Below are positions 55,724 through 64,000 of a stretch of DNA of 64,000 nucleotides, piece by piece. The translations under genes and the position numbers were made by a program. The stretch spans positions 2,232,001-2,296,000 of the forward strand of contig NZ_CP155073.1 of assembly GCF_039621805.1 (NCBI RefSeq), in the 5' to 3' direction. Numbering within the stretch: position 1 is the first letter of the stretch; every line of letters begins with the position of its first letter. Source of the stretch: Paraburkholderia sp. PREW-6R. GTDB lineage: Bacteria; Pseudomonadota; Gammaproteobacteria; Burkholderiales; Burkholderiaceae. The notes beneath the pieces are model-generated. The model worked only from the letters and a program-made list of their open reading frames with translations. It searched no databases and was not told where the DNA came from.

Positions 55724-58603
55724 ATGAGCGAGACCCCGAGCGACACCACCTCCACGCTTGCCAAAAGCTTCGAGCCCCACACCATTGAAGCCCACTGGGG
55801 CCCCGAATGGGAAAAGCGTGGCTACGCCACGCCGGTCATCGACGAAAACAGGAAGGACTTTTCGATCCAGTTGCCGCCGCCGAACGTCACCGGCACGCTG
55901 CACATGGGCCATGCGTTCAACCAGACAATCATGGACGGCCTGACCCGCTATCACCGCATGCTCGGCGAAAACACGCTGTGGGTGCCGGGCACGGACCACG
56001 CGGGTATTGCGACGCAGATCGTCGTCGAACGCCAGCTGGACGCGAAAGGCATCTCGCGCCATGACCTTGGCCGTGAAAAATTCGTCGAACGCGTGTGGGA
56101 GTGGAAACAGCAGTCGGGCTCGACCATCACGAATCAGGTGCGGCGCCTCGGCGCGTCCATCGACTGGTCGCGCGAATATTTCACGATGGACGACAGGATG
56201 TCCGCCGCCGTGCGCGACGTTTTCGTGCGTCTGTATGAGCAGGGCCTGATCTACCGCGGCAAGCGCCTCGTCAACTGGGACCCGGTGCTGCTTACCGCCG
56301 TGTCCGATCTCGAAGTGGTCAGCGAGGAAGAAAACGGGCACCTGTGGCACATCCAGTACCCGCTCACCGACGGCTCCGGGCATCTGACCGTCGCCACCAC
56401 GCGGCCGGAAACCATGCTCGGCGACACGGCCGTGATGGTTCACCCCGAAGACGAGCGCTACGCGCACCTGATCGGCAAAACAGTCACGCTGCCGCTCTCC
56501 AACCGCGAAGTGCCGATCATCGCCGACGACTACGTGGACCGCGAATTCGGCACCGGCGTCGTGAAAGTCACGCCCGCGCACGACTTCAACGACTACCAGG
56601 TCGGTCTGCGCCACAAGCTGCCGATGATCGAAATCCTCACGCTCGACGCGAAGATCAACGACAATGCGCCGGAAAAATATCGCGGCCTCGATCGCTTCGA
56701 GGCGCGCAAGCAGGTCGTGGCCGACCTCGAAGCGCTCGGCGCGCTCGAATCGGTCAAACCGCACAAGCTGATGGTGCCGCGCGGCGACCGCACGGGCGTC
56801 GTGATCGAGCCGATGCTCACGGACCAATGGTTCGTCGCAATGAGCAAACCGGCGCCGCAAGGCACGTTCAATCCGGGCAAATCGATCGCGGAGACGGCGC
56901 TCGACGTGGTGCGCAGCGGCCAGATCAGATTCGTGCCGGAAAACTGGTCGACCACCTACTACCAGTGGCTCGAAAACATTCAGGACTGGTGCATCTCGCG
57001 TCAGTTGTGGTGGGGCCATCAGATTCCGGCGTGGTACGGCGAAAACGGCGAAATCTTCGTCGCGAAAACCGAAGAAGACGCGCGCGCCAAGGCGGGCGCC
57101 GCCGGCTACACGGGTTCGCTCAAGCGCGATGAAGATGTGCTCGACACGTGGTTTTCGTCCGCGCTGGTGCCGTTCTCGTCGCTCGGCTGGCCAAATGAAA
57201 CGCCGGAACTCAGGCACTTCCTGCCGTCGTCGGTGCTCGTCACCGGCTTCGACATCATTTTCTTCTGGGTCGCGCGCATGGTCATGATGACCACGCACTT
57301 CACCGGCAAGGTCCCGTTCGACACGGTGTACGTGCACGGTCTCGTGCGCGACGCAGAGGGCCAGAAGATGTCGAAGAGCAAGGGCAATACGCTCGACCCG
57401 ATCGATATCGTCGACGGCATCGACGTCGACTCGCTCGTCGCCAAGCGCACCACGGGCCTCATGAATCCGAAGCAGGCTGCGTCGATCGAGAAAAAAACCC
57501 GCAAGGAGTTTCCGAACGGCATTCCCGCTTTCGGCACGGACGCACTGCGCTTCACGATGGCGTCGATGGCCACGCTCGGCCGCAACGTCAACTTCGATCT
57601 GGCACGCTGCGAGGGCTACCGCAACTTCTGCAACAAGCTATGGAACGCCACCCGTTTCGTGCTGATGAACTGCGAAGGGCACGATTGCGGCTTCGGCAAA
57701 CCAGAGCAATGCGGCGAATGCGGGCCCGACGGGCACCTGAACTTTTCGCCGGCCGACCGCTGGATCGTGTCACACCTGCAACGCGTGGAACTCGAAGTCG
57801 CCAAGGGTTTTGCCGACTATCGTTTTGATAATGTGGCCAACGCCCTATACAAGTTCGTGTGGGACGAATACTGTGACTGGTATCTCGAACTCGCGAAGGT
57901 GCAGATCCAGACGGGTCTGCCGAATCAGCAGCGCGCAACGCGTCGCACGCTGCTGCGCGTGCTCGAGACGGTGCTGCGCCTCGCGCATCCGGTGATTCCT
58001 TTCATCACCGAAGCGCTATGGCAGAAAGTGGCGCCGCTCGCCGGACGCTACCCCGCAGGCATGCATGAGGGCGAGGCGTCCATCATGGTGCAACCTTACC
58101 CTGTTGCCGAGCCTTCGAAGATCGACGAAAGCGCGGAACAGTGGGCGGCCGACCTGAAAGCGGTGATCGATGCATGCCGGAATCTGCGTGGCGAAATGAA
58201 TCTGTCGCCCGCGGTCAAGGTGCCGTTGCTCGCCAGCGGCAACGCAGAGCGCCTGCGCACTTTCGCGCCGTACGTCCAGGCACTCGCCCGTTTGTCCGAA
58301 GTGCAGATCATCGCCGACGAGGCCACCCTCGATGCGCAGGCAGATGGCGCGCCAATTGCTATTGTCGGTAACGACAAGCTTGTGCTAAAGGTGGAAATCG
58401 ACGTCGCCGTGGAGCGCGAGCGGTTGTCGAAGGAGATTGCGCGGTTGAGCACGGAAGTGACGAAGTGCAATGCCAAATTGCAGAACGAAAGTTTCGTTGC
58501 AAAGGCACCGCCGGCAGTCGTTGAGCAGGAGCAGAAAAGGCTGGCAGAATTCGAAGCCACGTTGGGCAAACTGAAAGCTCAACTCGCGCGCTTGCCGGTT
58601 TGA
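55724..58603 (+). CDS. valS: valyl-tRNA synthetase
   Basis: The 959-residue class I ValRS. The HIGH-type motif is in [18 protein letters not shown] (about residue 45), the CP1 editing domain spans roughly residues 190-340 (hydrolyses Thr-tRNA-Val), KMSKS is present in [14 protein letters not shown] (about residue 548), the anticodon-binding domain follows and a C-terminal coiled coil ends [13 protein letters not shown]. Full length. It is divergent from uvrD and followed by galU. Confidence 0.97.
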   Translation: MSETPSDTTSTLAKSFEPHTIEAHWGPEWEKRGYATPVIDENRKDFSIQLPPPNVTGTLHMGHAFNQTIMDGLTRYHRMLGENTLWVPGTDHAGIATQIVVERQLDAKGISRHDLGREKFVERVWEWKQQSGSTITNQVRRLGASIDWSREYFTMDDRMSAAVRDVFVRLYEQGLIYRGKRLVNWDPVLLTAVSDLEVVSEEENGHLWHIQYPLTDGSGHLTVATTRPETMLGDTAVMVHPEDERYAHLIGKTVTLPLSNREVPIIADDYVDREFGTGVVKVTPAHDFNDYQVGLRHKLPMIEILTLDAKINDNAPEKYRGLDRFEARKQVVADLEALGALESVKPHKLMVPRGDRTGVVIEPMLTDQWFVAMSKPAPQGTFNPGKSIAETALDVVRSGQIRFVPENWSTTYYQWLENIQDWCISRQLWWGHQIPAWYGENGEIFVAKTEEDARAKAGAAGYTGSLKRDEDVLDTWFSSALVPFSSLGWPNETPELRHFLPSSVLVTGFDIIFFWVARMVMMTTHFTGKVPFDTVYVHGLVRDAEGQKMSKSKGNTLDPIDIVDGIDVDSLVAKRTTGLMNPKQAASIEKKTRKEFPNGIPAFGTDALRFTMASMATLGRNVNFDLARCEGYRNFCNKLWNATRFVLMNCEGHDCGFGKPEQCGECGPDGHLNFSPADRWIVSHLQRVELEVAKGFADYRFDNVANALYKFVWDEYCDWYLELAKVQIQTGLPNQQRATRRTLLRVLETVLRLAHPVIPFITEALWQKVAPLAGRYPAGMHEGEASIMVQPYPVAEPSKIDESAEQWAADLKAVIDACRNLRGEMNLSPAVKVPLLASGNAERLRTFAPYVQALARLSEVQIIADEATLDAQADGAPIAIVGNDKLVLKVEIDVAVERERLSKEIARLSTEVTKCNAKLQNESFVAKAPPAVVEQEQKRLAEFEATLGKLKAQLARLPV

Positions 58604-58681
58604 TCGACGCTCCGTGCCCGCCACGCGTATCGCGCCGCGGGCAAGGATCGAAATCTACATCCGAGGATTCAGGGTAATCAC

Positions 58682-59563
58682 ATGCTAAAAGTTACAAAAG
58701 CAGTTTTTCCGGTAGCAGGTCTGGGCACCCGGTTCCTCCCTGCCACGAAAGCGAGCCCGAAGGAAATGCTCCCGATCGTCGACAAACCGCTGATCCAGTA
58801 TGCGGTTGAAGAAGCCATGGCGGCGGGTATCACCGAAATGATCTTCGTCACCGGCCGCAGCAAACGTGCGATCGAAGACCATTTCGATAAGTCATACGAA
58901 ATCGAAGCCGAACTGGAAGCGCGTGGCAAAGACAAGCTGCTCGAGCTCGTGCGCAGCATCAAGCCTAGCCACGTCGACTGCTTTTACGTGCGTCAGCCCG
59001 AAGCGCTGGGGCTCGGCCACGCGGTGCTATGCGCGGAGAAACTGGTGGGCGACAACCCATTCGCCGTGATTCTCGCGGACGACCTGCTGTACGGCACGCC
59101 GCCGGTCATGACGCAGATGATCGAAGTATTCGATCACTACCACAGCTCGGTGATTGGCGTCGAAGAAATTCCGGCCCAGGAAACCAAGTCGTACGGGATT
59201 GTCGATGGCAAGGAATGGGAAGCTTCGATCATCAAGATGTCAGGCATCGTCGAGAAGCCGGAGCCGAACGTGGCGCCGTCGAACCTTGGCGTGGTCGGCC
59301 GTTACGTGCTGAAGCCGCGGATTTTCGATCATATCCGCTCCATCAAGCCCGGCGCGGGTGGCGAACTGCAATTGACGGACGCGATCCAGTCGTTGCTCGC
59401 CGACGAACAGGTGCTCGCGTACAAGTATCACGGCACCCGCTTTGACTGCGGCAGCAAGTTGGGCTATCTGAAGGCGACGGTGGAATTTGCGCTGCGCCAT
59501 CCGGAAGTCGCGGCAGATTTCGAGGAGTATCTGCGTACGCGTTCGCCGGTGCTGGAAGGTTGA
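58682..59563 (+). CDS. galU: UTP-glucose-1-phosphate uridylyltransferase
   Basis: The 293-residue GalU that makes UDP-glucose for envelope polysaccharides. The nucleotide-binding motif is FPVAGLGTRFLPATKASPKEMLPIVDKPLIQY at the N-terminus; ILADDLLYG holds the metal-binding Asp and GVVGRYVLKPRIFDHI and GTRFDCGSKLGYLKA complete the active site. Family length is normal. It follows valS by 78 bp on the same strand and ends before a strong bidirectional terminator. Confidence 0.96.
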   Translation: MLKVTKAVFPVAGLGTRFLPATKASPKEMLPIVDKPLIQYAVEEAMAAGITEMIFVTGRSKRAIEDHFDKSYEIEAELEARGKDKLLELVRSIKPSHVDCFYVRQPEALGLGHAVLCAEKLVGDNPFAVILADDLLYGTPPVMTQMIEVFDHYHSSVIGVEEIPAQETKSYGIVDGKEWEASIIKMSGIVEKPEPNVAPSNLGVVGRYVLKPRIFDHIRSIKPGAGGELQLTDAIQSLLADEQVLAYKYHGTRFDCGSKLGYLKATVEFALRHPEVAADFEEYLRTRSPVLEG

Positions 59564-59653
59564 GCGGGCGGCCGGCGCGTGAGCGCTGGTTGCGTTGAGT
59601 TTTCGTTCGCCAAACTGCGCGGCGCATGACCCGCTGCAAGCTTGGCGTGACGT

Positions 59654-59699
59654 AAAAAAAAGCGCTGTGTCCTCCTCGCGGAGGACGCAGCGCCTTTTT
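59654..59699. terminator. bidirectional terminator between galU and tusA
   Basis: A 14-bp stem GCGCTGTGTCCTCC/GGAGGACGCAGCGC (one G-T pair) with a TCGC loop is flanked by an A-run on the left and TTTTT on the right. It serves both convergent genes. Confidence 0.9.
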
Positions 59700-59723
59700 A
59701 TTTGCGCGGCCTGCCTTACGGGC

Positions 59724-59957
59724 TCAGCGACGTTTCATCAGGAACGTGAACACTTTGTCGTGCGCCGAGCTTTCGACAATCTCGTTGCCGGTTTGCTTGG
59801 CGAATGCCGCGAAATCACGCTGCGAGCCGGGGTCGGTAGCCAACACCTTCAGAATCTGGCCGCTTTCCATGTCGGCGAGTGCTTTCTTTGCACGCAAAAT
59901 GGGCAACGGGCACATCAGGCCGCGTGCGTCGACTTCCTTGTGAACCTGAATCTGCAT
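59724..59957 (-). CDS. TusA/SirA family sulfurtransferase
   Basis: A 77-residue TusA-fold protein with the hallmark motif VDARGLMCPLPILRAKKAL, in which the single Cys of CPxP carries persulfide sulfur. Members relay sulfur to tRNA thiolation, molybdenum cofactor or dissimilation pathways. The start is ATG 59957 with GGAAGG 8 bp upstream; an upstream extension to 60050 lacks similarity. It stands alone, convergent with galU, so its partner pathway cannot be inferred from context. Confidence 0.9.
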   Translation of the reverse strand: MQIQVHKEVDARGLMCPLPILRAKKALADMESGQILKVLATDPGSQRDFAAFAKQTGNEIVESSAHDKVFTFLMKRR

Positions 59958-60069
59958 GGGGGGCGCCTTCCAGATGGGAGGGGTGGCGTGCTTGCGACGC
60001 CTGGACGAAGGTTGGAATTTTACCGCAGGCGGCGGGTGGCCGTTGTTCAACGGCCGGGTTCTGGCCTCC

Positions 60070-61110
60070 CTAGCCCAACACCACCGCCTCGCCCGTTTCC
60101 AACGAAACCCTCATCGCGCTTGCAATCCGCGTCGCCTCCAGCGCATCGGCAAGCGTAGCCCCATCGCCCGCACGGGCAACCCCATCCTGAACGTCGGCAA
60201 CGAACGCCCGTGCCTCGAACAGAAACGCGTCCTCGAACCGGTCGAAAAAGCTGGCCGTGCACTCATTACGCACGCCGCCGGCATCGTAAATCTCGACGCG
60301 ATTTAACCGAGGGTTGTGCCCGATCGCCAACGCACCCGCGGTGCCGATCACTTCGCTATGCGTATCATTGCCATGCGCCTGAGTCCGCGACGCGTAAAAC
60401 ATTGCAAGCTTGCCGCCTTCGAACTCGCAGATGGCGACACCATTGTCGACATCGCCGAATTCCCGCAAACCGTCATGCAGTGCAATCGCGCCCGCAGCAA
60501 ACACGCGCGTCGCGCGCGGCCGCCCCAACAGCCACCTCGCGACGTCGATATCGTGCACGGTGCAGTCCAGAAAGATACCGCCGGACGTCCCCGCAAACCG
60601 CACGAAAAATCCTTCGGTGTCGTTCTGATCCGCAGTCTGTGAACGCACCAGAAATGGCCGGCCAATCCTGCCGTCGGCGATCTTGTCGAAAGCATCCCTG
60701 TAGCTGGGATCGAAGCGCCGCATGAAGCCGATCGTGGCCCGCAGATGCGGATAACGCTCTGCCTCGGCCAATACGCGTTCACACTCGGCCAGATCGAGCG
60801 ATAGCGGCTTCTCGCAGAACACATGCTTGCCCGCTCGCAATGCGTCGACAATCTGTTGCGCGTGCAACGAAGACGGTGTCACGAGCCACACCGCGTCCAC
60901 GTCGCGATCCGCCAGCAGGTCCGCATAGTCGTGGTAAAGGCGCGGCTCGGGCAACGTATTGCGCGCCCAGGCCCGCTCGTCTTCGAGCGGACTGCATGCG
61001 GCCACCAGCGCCGCGCCCGGCACACGGTAAGCGAGGTTCTCCGCATGGCGCTTGCCGAGCCGCCCCAGACCCACCACGCCGATGCGAACCCGCTCTCTCC
61101 CCGCGATCAT
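60070..61110 (-). CDS. Gfo/Idh/MocA family oxidoreductase
   Basis: A 346-residue NAD(P)-dependent dehydrogenase of sugars or cyclitols. The Rossmann motif IGVVGLGRLGKRHAENL is at the N-terminus, the catalytic Lys sits in FCEKPLSLDL, and the catalytic Asp/His pair sits in LDCTVHDIDVARWLL. The start is ATG 61110, sharing its A with the TGA of the upstream dehydrogenase (TGATG), which implies translational coupling. With IolG upstream it probably acts on an inositol isomer or a related keto-inositol, perhaps scyllo-inositol; this is inferred. Confidence 0.9.
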   Translation of the reverse strand: MIAGRERVRIGVVGLGRLGKRHAENLAYRVPGAALVAACSPLEDERAWARNTLPEPRLYHDYADLLADRDVDAVWLVTPSSLHAQQIVDALRAGKHVFCEKPLSLDLAECERVLAEAERYPHLRATIGFMRRFDPSYRDAFDKIADGRIGRPFLVRSQTADQNDTEGFFVRFAGTSGGIFLDCTVHDIDVARWLLGRPRATRVFAAGAIALHDGLREFGDVDNGVAICEFEGGKLAMFYASRTQAHGNDTHSEVIGTAGALAIGHNPRLNRVEIYDAGGVRNECTASFFDRFEDAFLFEARAFVADVQDGVARAGDGATLADALEATRIASAMRVSLETGEAVVLG

Positions 61111-62126
61111 CACGATGCCTCGCCGAGTTTCACTGCGCGGCCTTCGCGCCATGAGCGCGTGGCGGCTTCAGCGAGTTCGAGCGCTTTCATTCCGTCCGCG
61201 ACGGTCGTGCGCACCGGCTTGCCATGCGTGATCGCTTCGAAGAAATGCGCAATTTCCAGTGCGTACGCCGCGCGATAGCGTTCGAGAAAAAATGCCTCGG
61301 GCACGTCGCTCGACACCGCGGTTTTCGAATACGCGGTCACTTCGGTAGGCCGCACATTACCCGCCTGCAACATACCTTCGCTGCCGAGCACTTCGAAACG
61401 CTGATCGTAGCCATACGCGGCGCGGCGTGCGGTATTGATCTGGCACAGGCGCCCGCGCTTCGTGCGAATCGTGACCGCTGTCGAGTCGATATCGCCAGCT
61501 TCGGCGATCGCCGGGTCGGACAGGCAACTGCCGGTCGCATGCAATGTGTCGGCTTCGTCGTCGAGGATCCAGCGGAAAATGTCGAAGTCGTGAATCAGCA
61601 TGTCCTTGAAAATGCCGCCCGAATGCTTGATGTATTCGACAGGCGGCGCACCCGGATCGCGGCTCGTCACCACCAGCATCTCGGGCGTCCCGATCTCGCC
61701 TGCGTCGATACGCGCCTTGAGCGCGGAAAACGTTGGATCGAAGCGGCGCTGAAAACCGATCATGCATACCACCCCCGCGCGCTCCACCGCGTCGGCGCAT
61801 GCGCGTGCCCGCTCCAGCGTCAAATCCACGGGTTTCTCGCAGAACACGTGCTTTTGCTGCGCCGCCGACTTCATGATCAGATCCGCGTGGGTGTCCGTGC
61901 TCGAACAGATCACCGCCGCTCGAACCGACGCATCACCCATGACCGTGTCGATATCCACGACCTGTGCGCCGTGCGCCGCGGCAAGCGCGGCCGCGGCCTC
62001 GTGGTTCACATCGACCACGTACTTGAGCCGCACGCCGGGTTGCCGCGCAAGATTCGCCGCATGAATCCTGCCGATCCGCCCAGCGCCCAATACCGCAACG
62101 TCGATCGTGCCTACCGCGTCAGTCAT
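61110..62126 (-). CDS. iolG: inositol 2-dehydrogenase (IolG-type Gfo/Idh/MocA protein)
   Basis: A 338-residue oxidoreductase resembling myo-inositol 2-dehydrogenase. The NAD motif is VAVLGAGRIGRIHAANLAR, the catalytic Lys is in FCEKPVDLTL, GFQRRFDPTF follows, and the catalytic Asp/His are in IFKDMLIHDFDIFRWIL. GGAGGA lies 6 bp upstream of the ATG. The start overlaps the end of the RpiR regulator by 8 bp, so regulator and enzymes form one operon. The specific name rests on overall resemblance and context. Confidence 0.85.
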   Translation of the reverse strand: MTDAVGTIDVAVLGAGRIGRIHAANLARQPGVRLKYVVDVNHEAAAALAAAHGAQVVDIDTVMGDASVRAAVICSSTDTHADLIMKSAAQQKHVFCEKPVDLTLERARACADAVERAGVVCMIGFQRRFDPTFSALKARIDAGEIGTPEMLVVTSRDPGAPPVEYIKHSGGIFKDMLIHDFDIFRWILDDEADTLHATGSCLSDPAIAEAGDIDSTAVTIRTKRGRLCQINTARRAAYGYDQRFEVLGSEGMLQAGNVRPTEVTAYSKTAVSSDVPEAFFLERYRAAYALEIAHFFEAITHGKPVRTTVADGMKALELAEAATRSWREGRAVKLGEAS

Positions 62127-63000
62127 CGTATCCTCCGGAGTCTTTGGATTCTTCTACGTTCAGTTCGAGCTTGTACGCGAGCGCGATGAACAACGCCTGG
62201 CACAAGCAGATCGTGCTGGTCAGCGAACGGAATGCGAATGCGCTGCCCTCTTTCACATACAGCTGCGTCGTGGCATAACGTGATAGCGGCGATAGTTGGC
62301 TGTCCGTAATAACCAGCGTCCTCGCCTGATGATGATGCGCGACGCGCAGGCAGTACTGCGTTTCCTTGCCGTACGGCGCAAAGCTGATTGCGATCACTAC
62401 GTCGCCCTTTTTTACGCTGCGGATCTGTTCGCGGTACATGCCGCCGAAACCCGACACGAGATGCACGCGTTTGGGCGTGTGCTGCAACGCGTAGACGATA
62501 TAGCTCGCCACCGGGAACGAGCGCCGCACGCCGATCACATAGATGTTGTCGGCCTGTTGCAGCATCTTGACCGCGGCATCGAATTGCCGGTCGTCGAGTC
62601 CCGCTTCGAGTTCTTCGAGTCCGCCGCGCGACGCCGCGATGAATTCACGCGCGACCGAACCGCCCGACAACGCACCGGGCTTCTCGTCGATGAGCTTACG
62701 GATTCGTTGCTGATAACTCGGCGACGAACTGCCCTGCCCCGTATAGGCCTGACGAAACACCGCCTGCAGATCGGAAAATCCGGAAAACCCGAAGCGTTGC
62801 GCAAAGCGGACCACGGCCGACGGATGAACGCCGCAACTCGCCGCAATATCGCTCGTGCGATCCACCATGACCGTTGAGCGATGCTGCTCGATATACGTGG
62901 CCACGCTCTTTAACTGCCGCGGCAGTGCCTCGTAGTTCTCCGCAATGCGGTGCATCAATTCTTCTACGCTTTCCAGTTCCTCGGTGCTCTCTTCCGCCAT
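62119..63000 (-). CDS. RpiR family transcriptional regulator (probable inositol regulator)
   Basis: A 293-residue regulator. Residues about 20-95 form the RpiR helix-turn-helix (SDIAASCGVHPSAVVRFAQRFGFSGFSDLQAVFRQ). Residues about 140-270 form a SIS phosphosugar-binding domain (NIYVIGVRRSFPVASYIVYAL, KKGDVVIAISFAPYGKET). It probably senses a phosphorylated inositol breakdown product, as IolR does in rhizobia. It heads the operon with the two dehydrogenases and is divergent from the ABC binding protein; the 284-bp gap between them contains matching palindromes. Confidence 0.9.
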   Translation of the reverse strand: MAEESTEELESVEELMHRIAENYEALPRQLKSVATYIEQHRSTVMVDRTSDIAASCGVHPSAVVRFAQRFGFSGFSDLQAVFRQAYTGQGSSSPSYQQRIRKLIDEKPGALSGGSVAREFIAASRGGLEELEAGLDDRQFDAAVKMLQQADNIYVIGVRRSFPVASYIVYALQHTPKRVHLVSGFGGMYREQIRSVKKGDVVIAISFAPYGKETQYCLRVAHHHQARTLVITDSQLSPLSRYATTQLYVKEGSAFAFRSLTSTICLCQALFIALAYKLELNVEESKDSGGYDD

Positions 63001-63098
63001 GGCTTTCTCTCGGATGCTTTATTGCAGTGCGAGAGCGCTTGACACGCGTCGCCGCACACCGTTCTGACGTTGCGAATTATAAGTAGCCACACCGCCAA

Positions 63099-63116
63099 AT
63101 GGAACGCATTTTCCAT
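63099..63116. promoter_or_regulatory. candidate RpiR/IolR operator (GGAA-N6-TTCC)
   Basis: The palindrome ATGGAA-CGCATT-TTCCAT contains GGAA-N6-TTCC, the motif reported for IolR of Sinorhizobium meliloti, an RpiR-family repressor of inositol genes. It lies 99 bp upstream of rpiR and 169 bp upstream of the ABC binding protein. Confidence 0.6.
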
Positions 63117-63126
63117 TTTTATTTTC

Positions 63127-63141
63127 AATGAAATTTTCATT
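63127..63141. promoter_or_regulatory. second palindrome in the rpiR-ABC intergenic region
   Basis: AATGAAATTTTCATT is a near-perfect AT-rich dyad 10 bp from the GGAA-N6-TTCC site. Adjacent dyads suggest cooperative regulator binding or two overlapping operators. Confidence 0.45.
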
Positions 63142-63284
63142 GCACGTCGTTTGAAAACCGCCTAATCTTGGTCGTGAGCGATGGCGCTTCGGCGCGGGCA
63201 GACAGTTTGACGCGCTGCGAAGTCACCAGCCGAACGCCGCCAGACGCTCCCTTCAATAACGACAGACCGAGAAAGGTGGAGACA

Positions 63285-64000
63285 ATGAGACTTTGCAAGG
63301 GCAGGGCTACGCTCAGGATTCTTGTGACGGCTTTGGCGTTGACGACGGGATTCGGCGCGGCCTCCGCCGCCCGCGCAGCCGACGCTCACTTCGTACTGAT
63401 CAGCCACGCGCCGGATTCGGACTCGTGGTGGAACACCATCAAGAACGCAATCAAGCAGGCCGACGAGGACTTCAACGTCGAGACCGACTATCGCAATCCG
63501 CCGAACGGCGACATTGCCGACATGGCGCGTCTGGTCGAACAGGCTGCTGCCCGCAATTACGACGGCGTGATCGTCACCATCGCGGATTTCGACGTACTGA
63601 AGAGTGCGATCGGCAAGGTCACGGCTAAAAAGATTCCGCTCGTCACGATCAATTCGGGCACCGAAGAACAGAGCGCGCAACTGGGCGCGATCATGCACGT
63701 GGGACAGCCGGAATACGTTGCGGGCAAGGCCGCCGGCGAAAAGGCCAAGGCTGCTGGCGTGAAGTCGTTCCTGTGTGTGAATCACCTCGCCACCAACACT
63801 GTTTCTTTTGACCGGTGCCGGGGCTTCGCGGAAGCGATCGGCGTCGACTACAAAACATCCACCATCGACTCCGGTCAGGACCCCACTGAAATCCAGTCGA
63901 AAGTGAGCGCGTATCTGCGCAACCACCCGAACACCGGCGCGATCCTCACACTCGGACCGACCCCGGCATCGGCCACGCTGAAAGCGGTTCAGCAGATGGG
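63285..64000 (+). CDS. sugar/inositol ABC transporter substrate-binding protein (3' truncated by window)
   Basis: The frame runs from ATG 63285 off the right edge (238 codons visible). A signal peptide (about residues 1-32, ending ASAARAADA) is followed by a periplasmic binding protein of the ribose/LacI type: HFVLISHAPDSDSWWNTIKNAIKQADEDF, the MARLVEQAAARNYDGVIVTIADFD segment and FLCVNHLATNTVSFDRCRGF. AAGGTGGAG lies 6 bp upstream of the ATG. It captures a sugar or cyclitol in the periplasm; the divergent RpiR-IolG operon makes inositol the likely ligand. The ATPase and permease genes presumably follow outside the window. Confidence 0.88.
   Translation, partial: MRLCKGRATLRILVTALALTTGFGAASAARAADAHFVLISHAPDSDSWWNTIKNAIKQADEDFNVETDYRNPPNGDIADMARLVEQAAARNYDGVIVTIADFDVLKSAIGKVTAKKIPLVTINSGTEEQSAQLGAIMHVGQPEYVAGKAAGEKAKAAGVKSFLCVNHLATNTVSFDRCRGFAEAIGVDYKTSTIDSGQDPTEIQSKVSAYLRNHPNTGAILTLGPTPASATLKAVQQM

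Noticed and set aside
55514..57337. 607-codon minus-strand frame opposite valS
   Set aside because: Antisense to the clear valS catalytic and editing domains and overlaps the uvrD-valS promoter region.

Overview
The window reads as chromosomal DNA of a Burkholderiaceae beta-proteobacterium, most likely Paraburkholderia or Burkholderia. The evidence is high GC, the order infC-rpmI-rplT-pheS-pheT-ihfA-merR with thrS and relA just upstream, a propionyl-CoA synthetase of PrpE type, and the highly repeated intergenic palindromic element at 45.2-46.3 kb. Nearly all of it is core metabolism and information processing. There is no prophage, insertion sequence with a transposase, or CRISPR array.

Layout. 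1-4.5 kb: the end of a FadB/PimF-type beta-oxidation protein, two paired acyl-CoA dehydrogenases (PimC/PimD-like) and an OsmC protein. 4.5-6.5 kb: a less gene-dense patch with one membrane acyltransferase, next to tRNA-Pro(GGG). 6.7-17.9 kb, all on the minus strand: relA and ridA, tRNA-Val(GAC), then thrS, infC, rpmI, rplT, pheS, pheT, ihfA and a MerR regulator, ending at tRNA-Pro. 18-24.8 kb: alpha/beta hydrolase, succinyl-CoA:3-ketoacid transferase scoAB, PAS-LuxR regulator, thioesterase, SDR and ETF-ubiquinone oxidoreductase. 24.8-30.5 kb: TPR/glycosyltransferase with an Asp-Pro repeat, aroC, a lysophospholipid transporter-acyltransferase fusion and a CBS protein. 30.7-38.9 kb: MetY-like sulfhydrylase coupled to a hydrolase, DUF962, YihY, WrbA, DUF2069, a D-2-hydroxyacid-type FAD oxidase, a phosphoesterase and a small membrane protein. 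39-45.2 kb: a LysR regulator divergent from a four-gene FUSC aromatic-acid/fusaric-acid type efflux operon. 45.2-46.3 kb: tandem 441-bp repeat with inverted ends. 46.3-52.3 kb: chemoreceptor, Fsr-type MFS and prpE. 52.3-60 kb: MTA/SAH nucleosidase and uvrD, valS, galU and tusA. 60-64 kb: an inositol/sugar locus with two Gfo/Idh/MocA dehydrogenases and RpiR, divergent from the start of an ABC substrate-binding protein.

The most notable sequence-level observations are: a candidate thrS attenuator (14-codon Thr-rich leader ORF followed by an intrinsic terminator); an ATC initiation codon for infC; a GGAA-N6-TTCC palindrome that matches the known IolR-type operator in the RpiR/ABC intergenic region; a tandem duplicated palindrome-ended element; and three coding or flanking minisatellites with 6-, 13- and 15-bp units.
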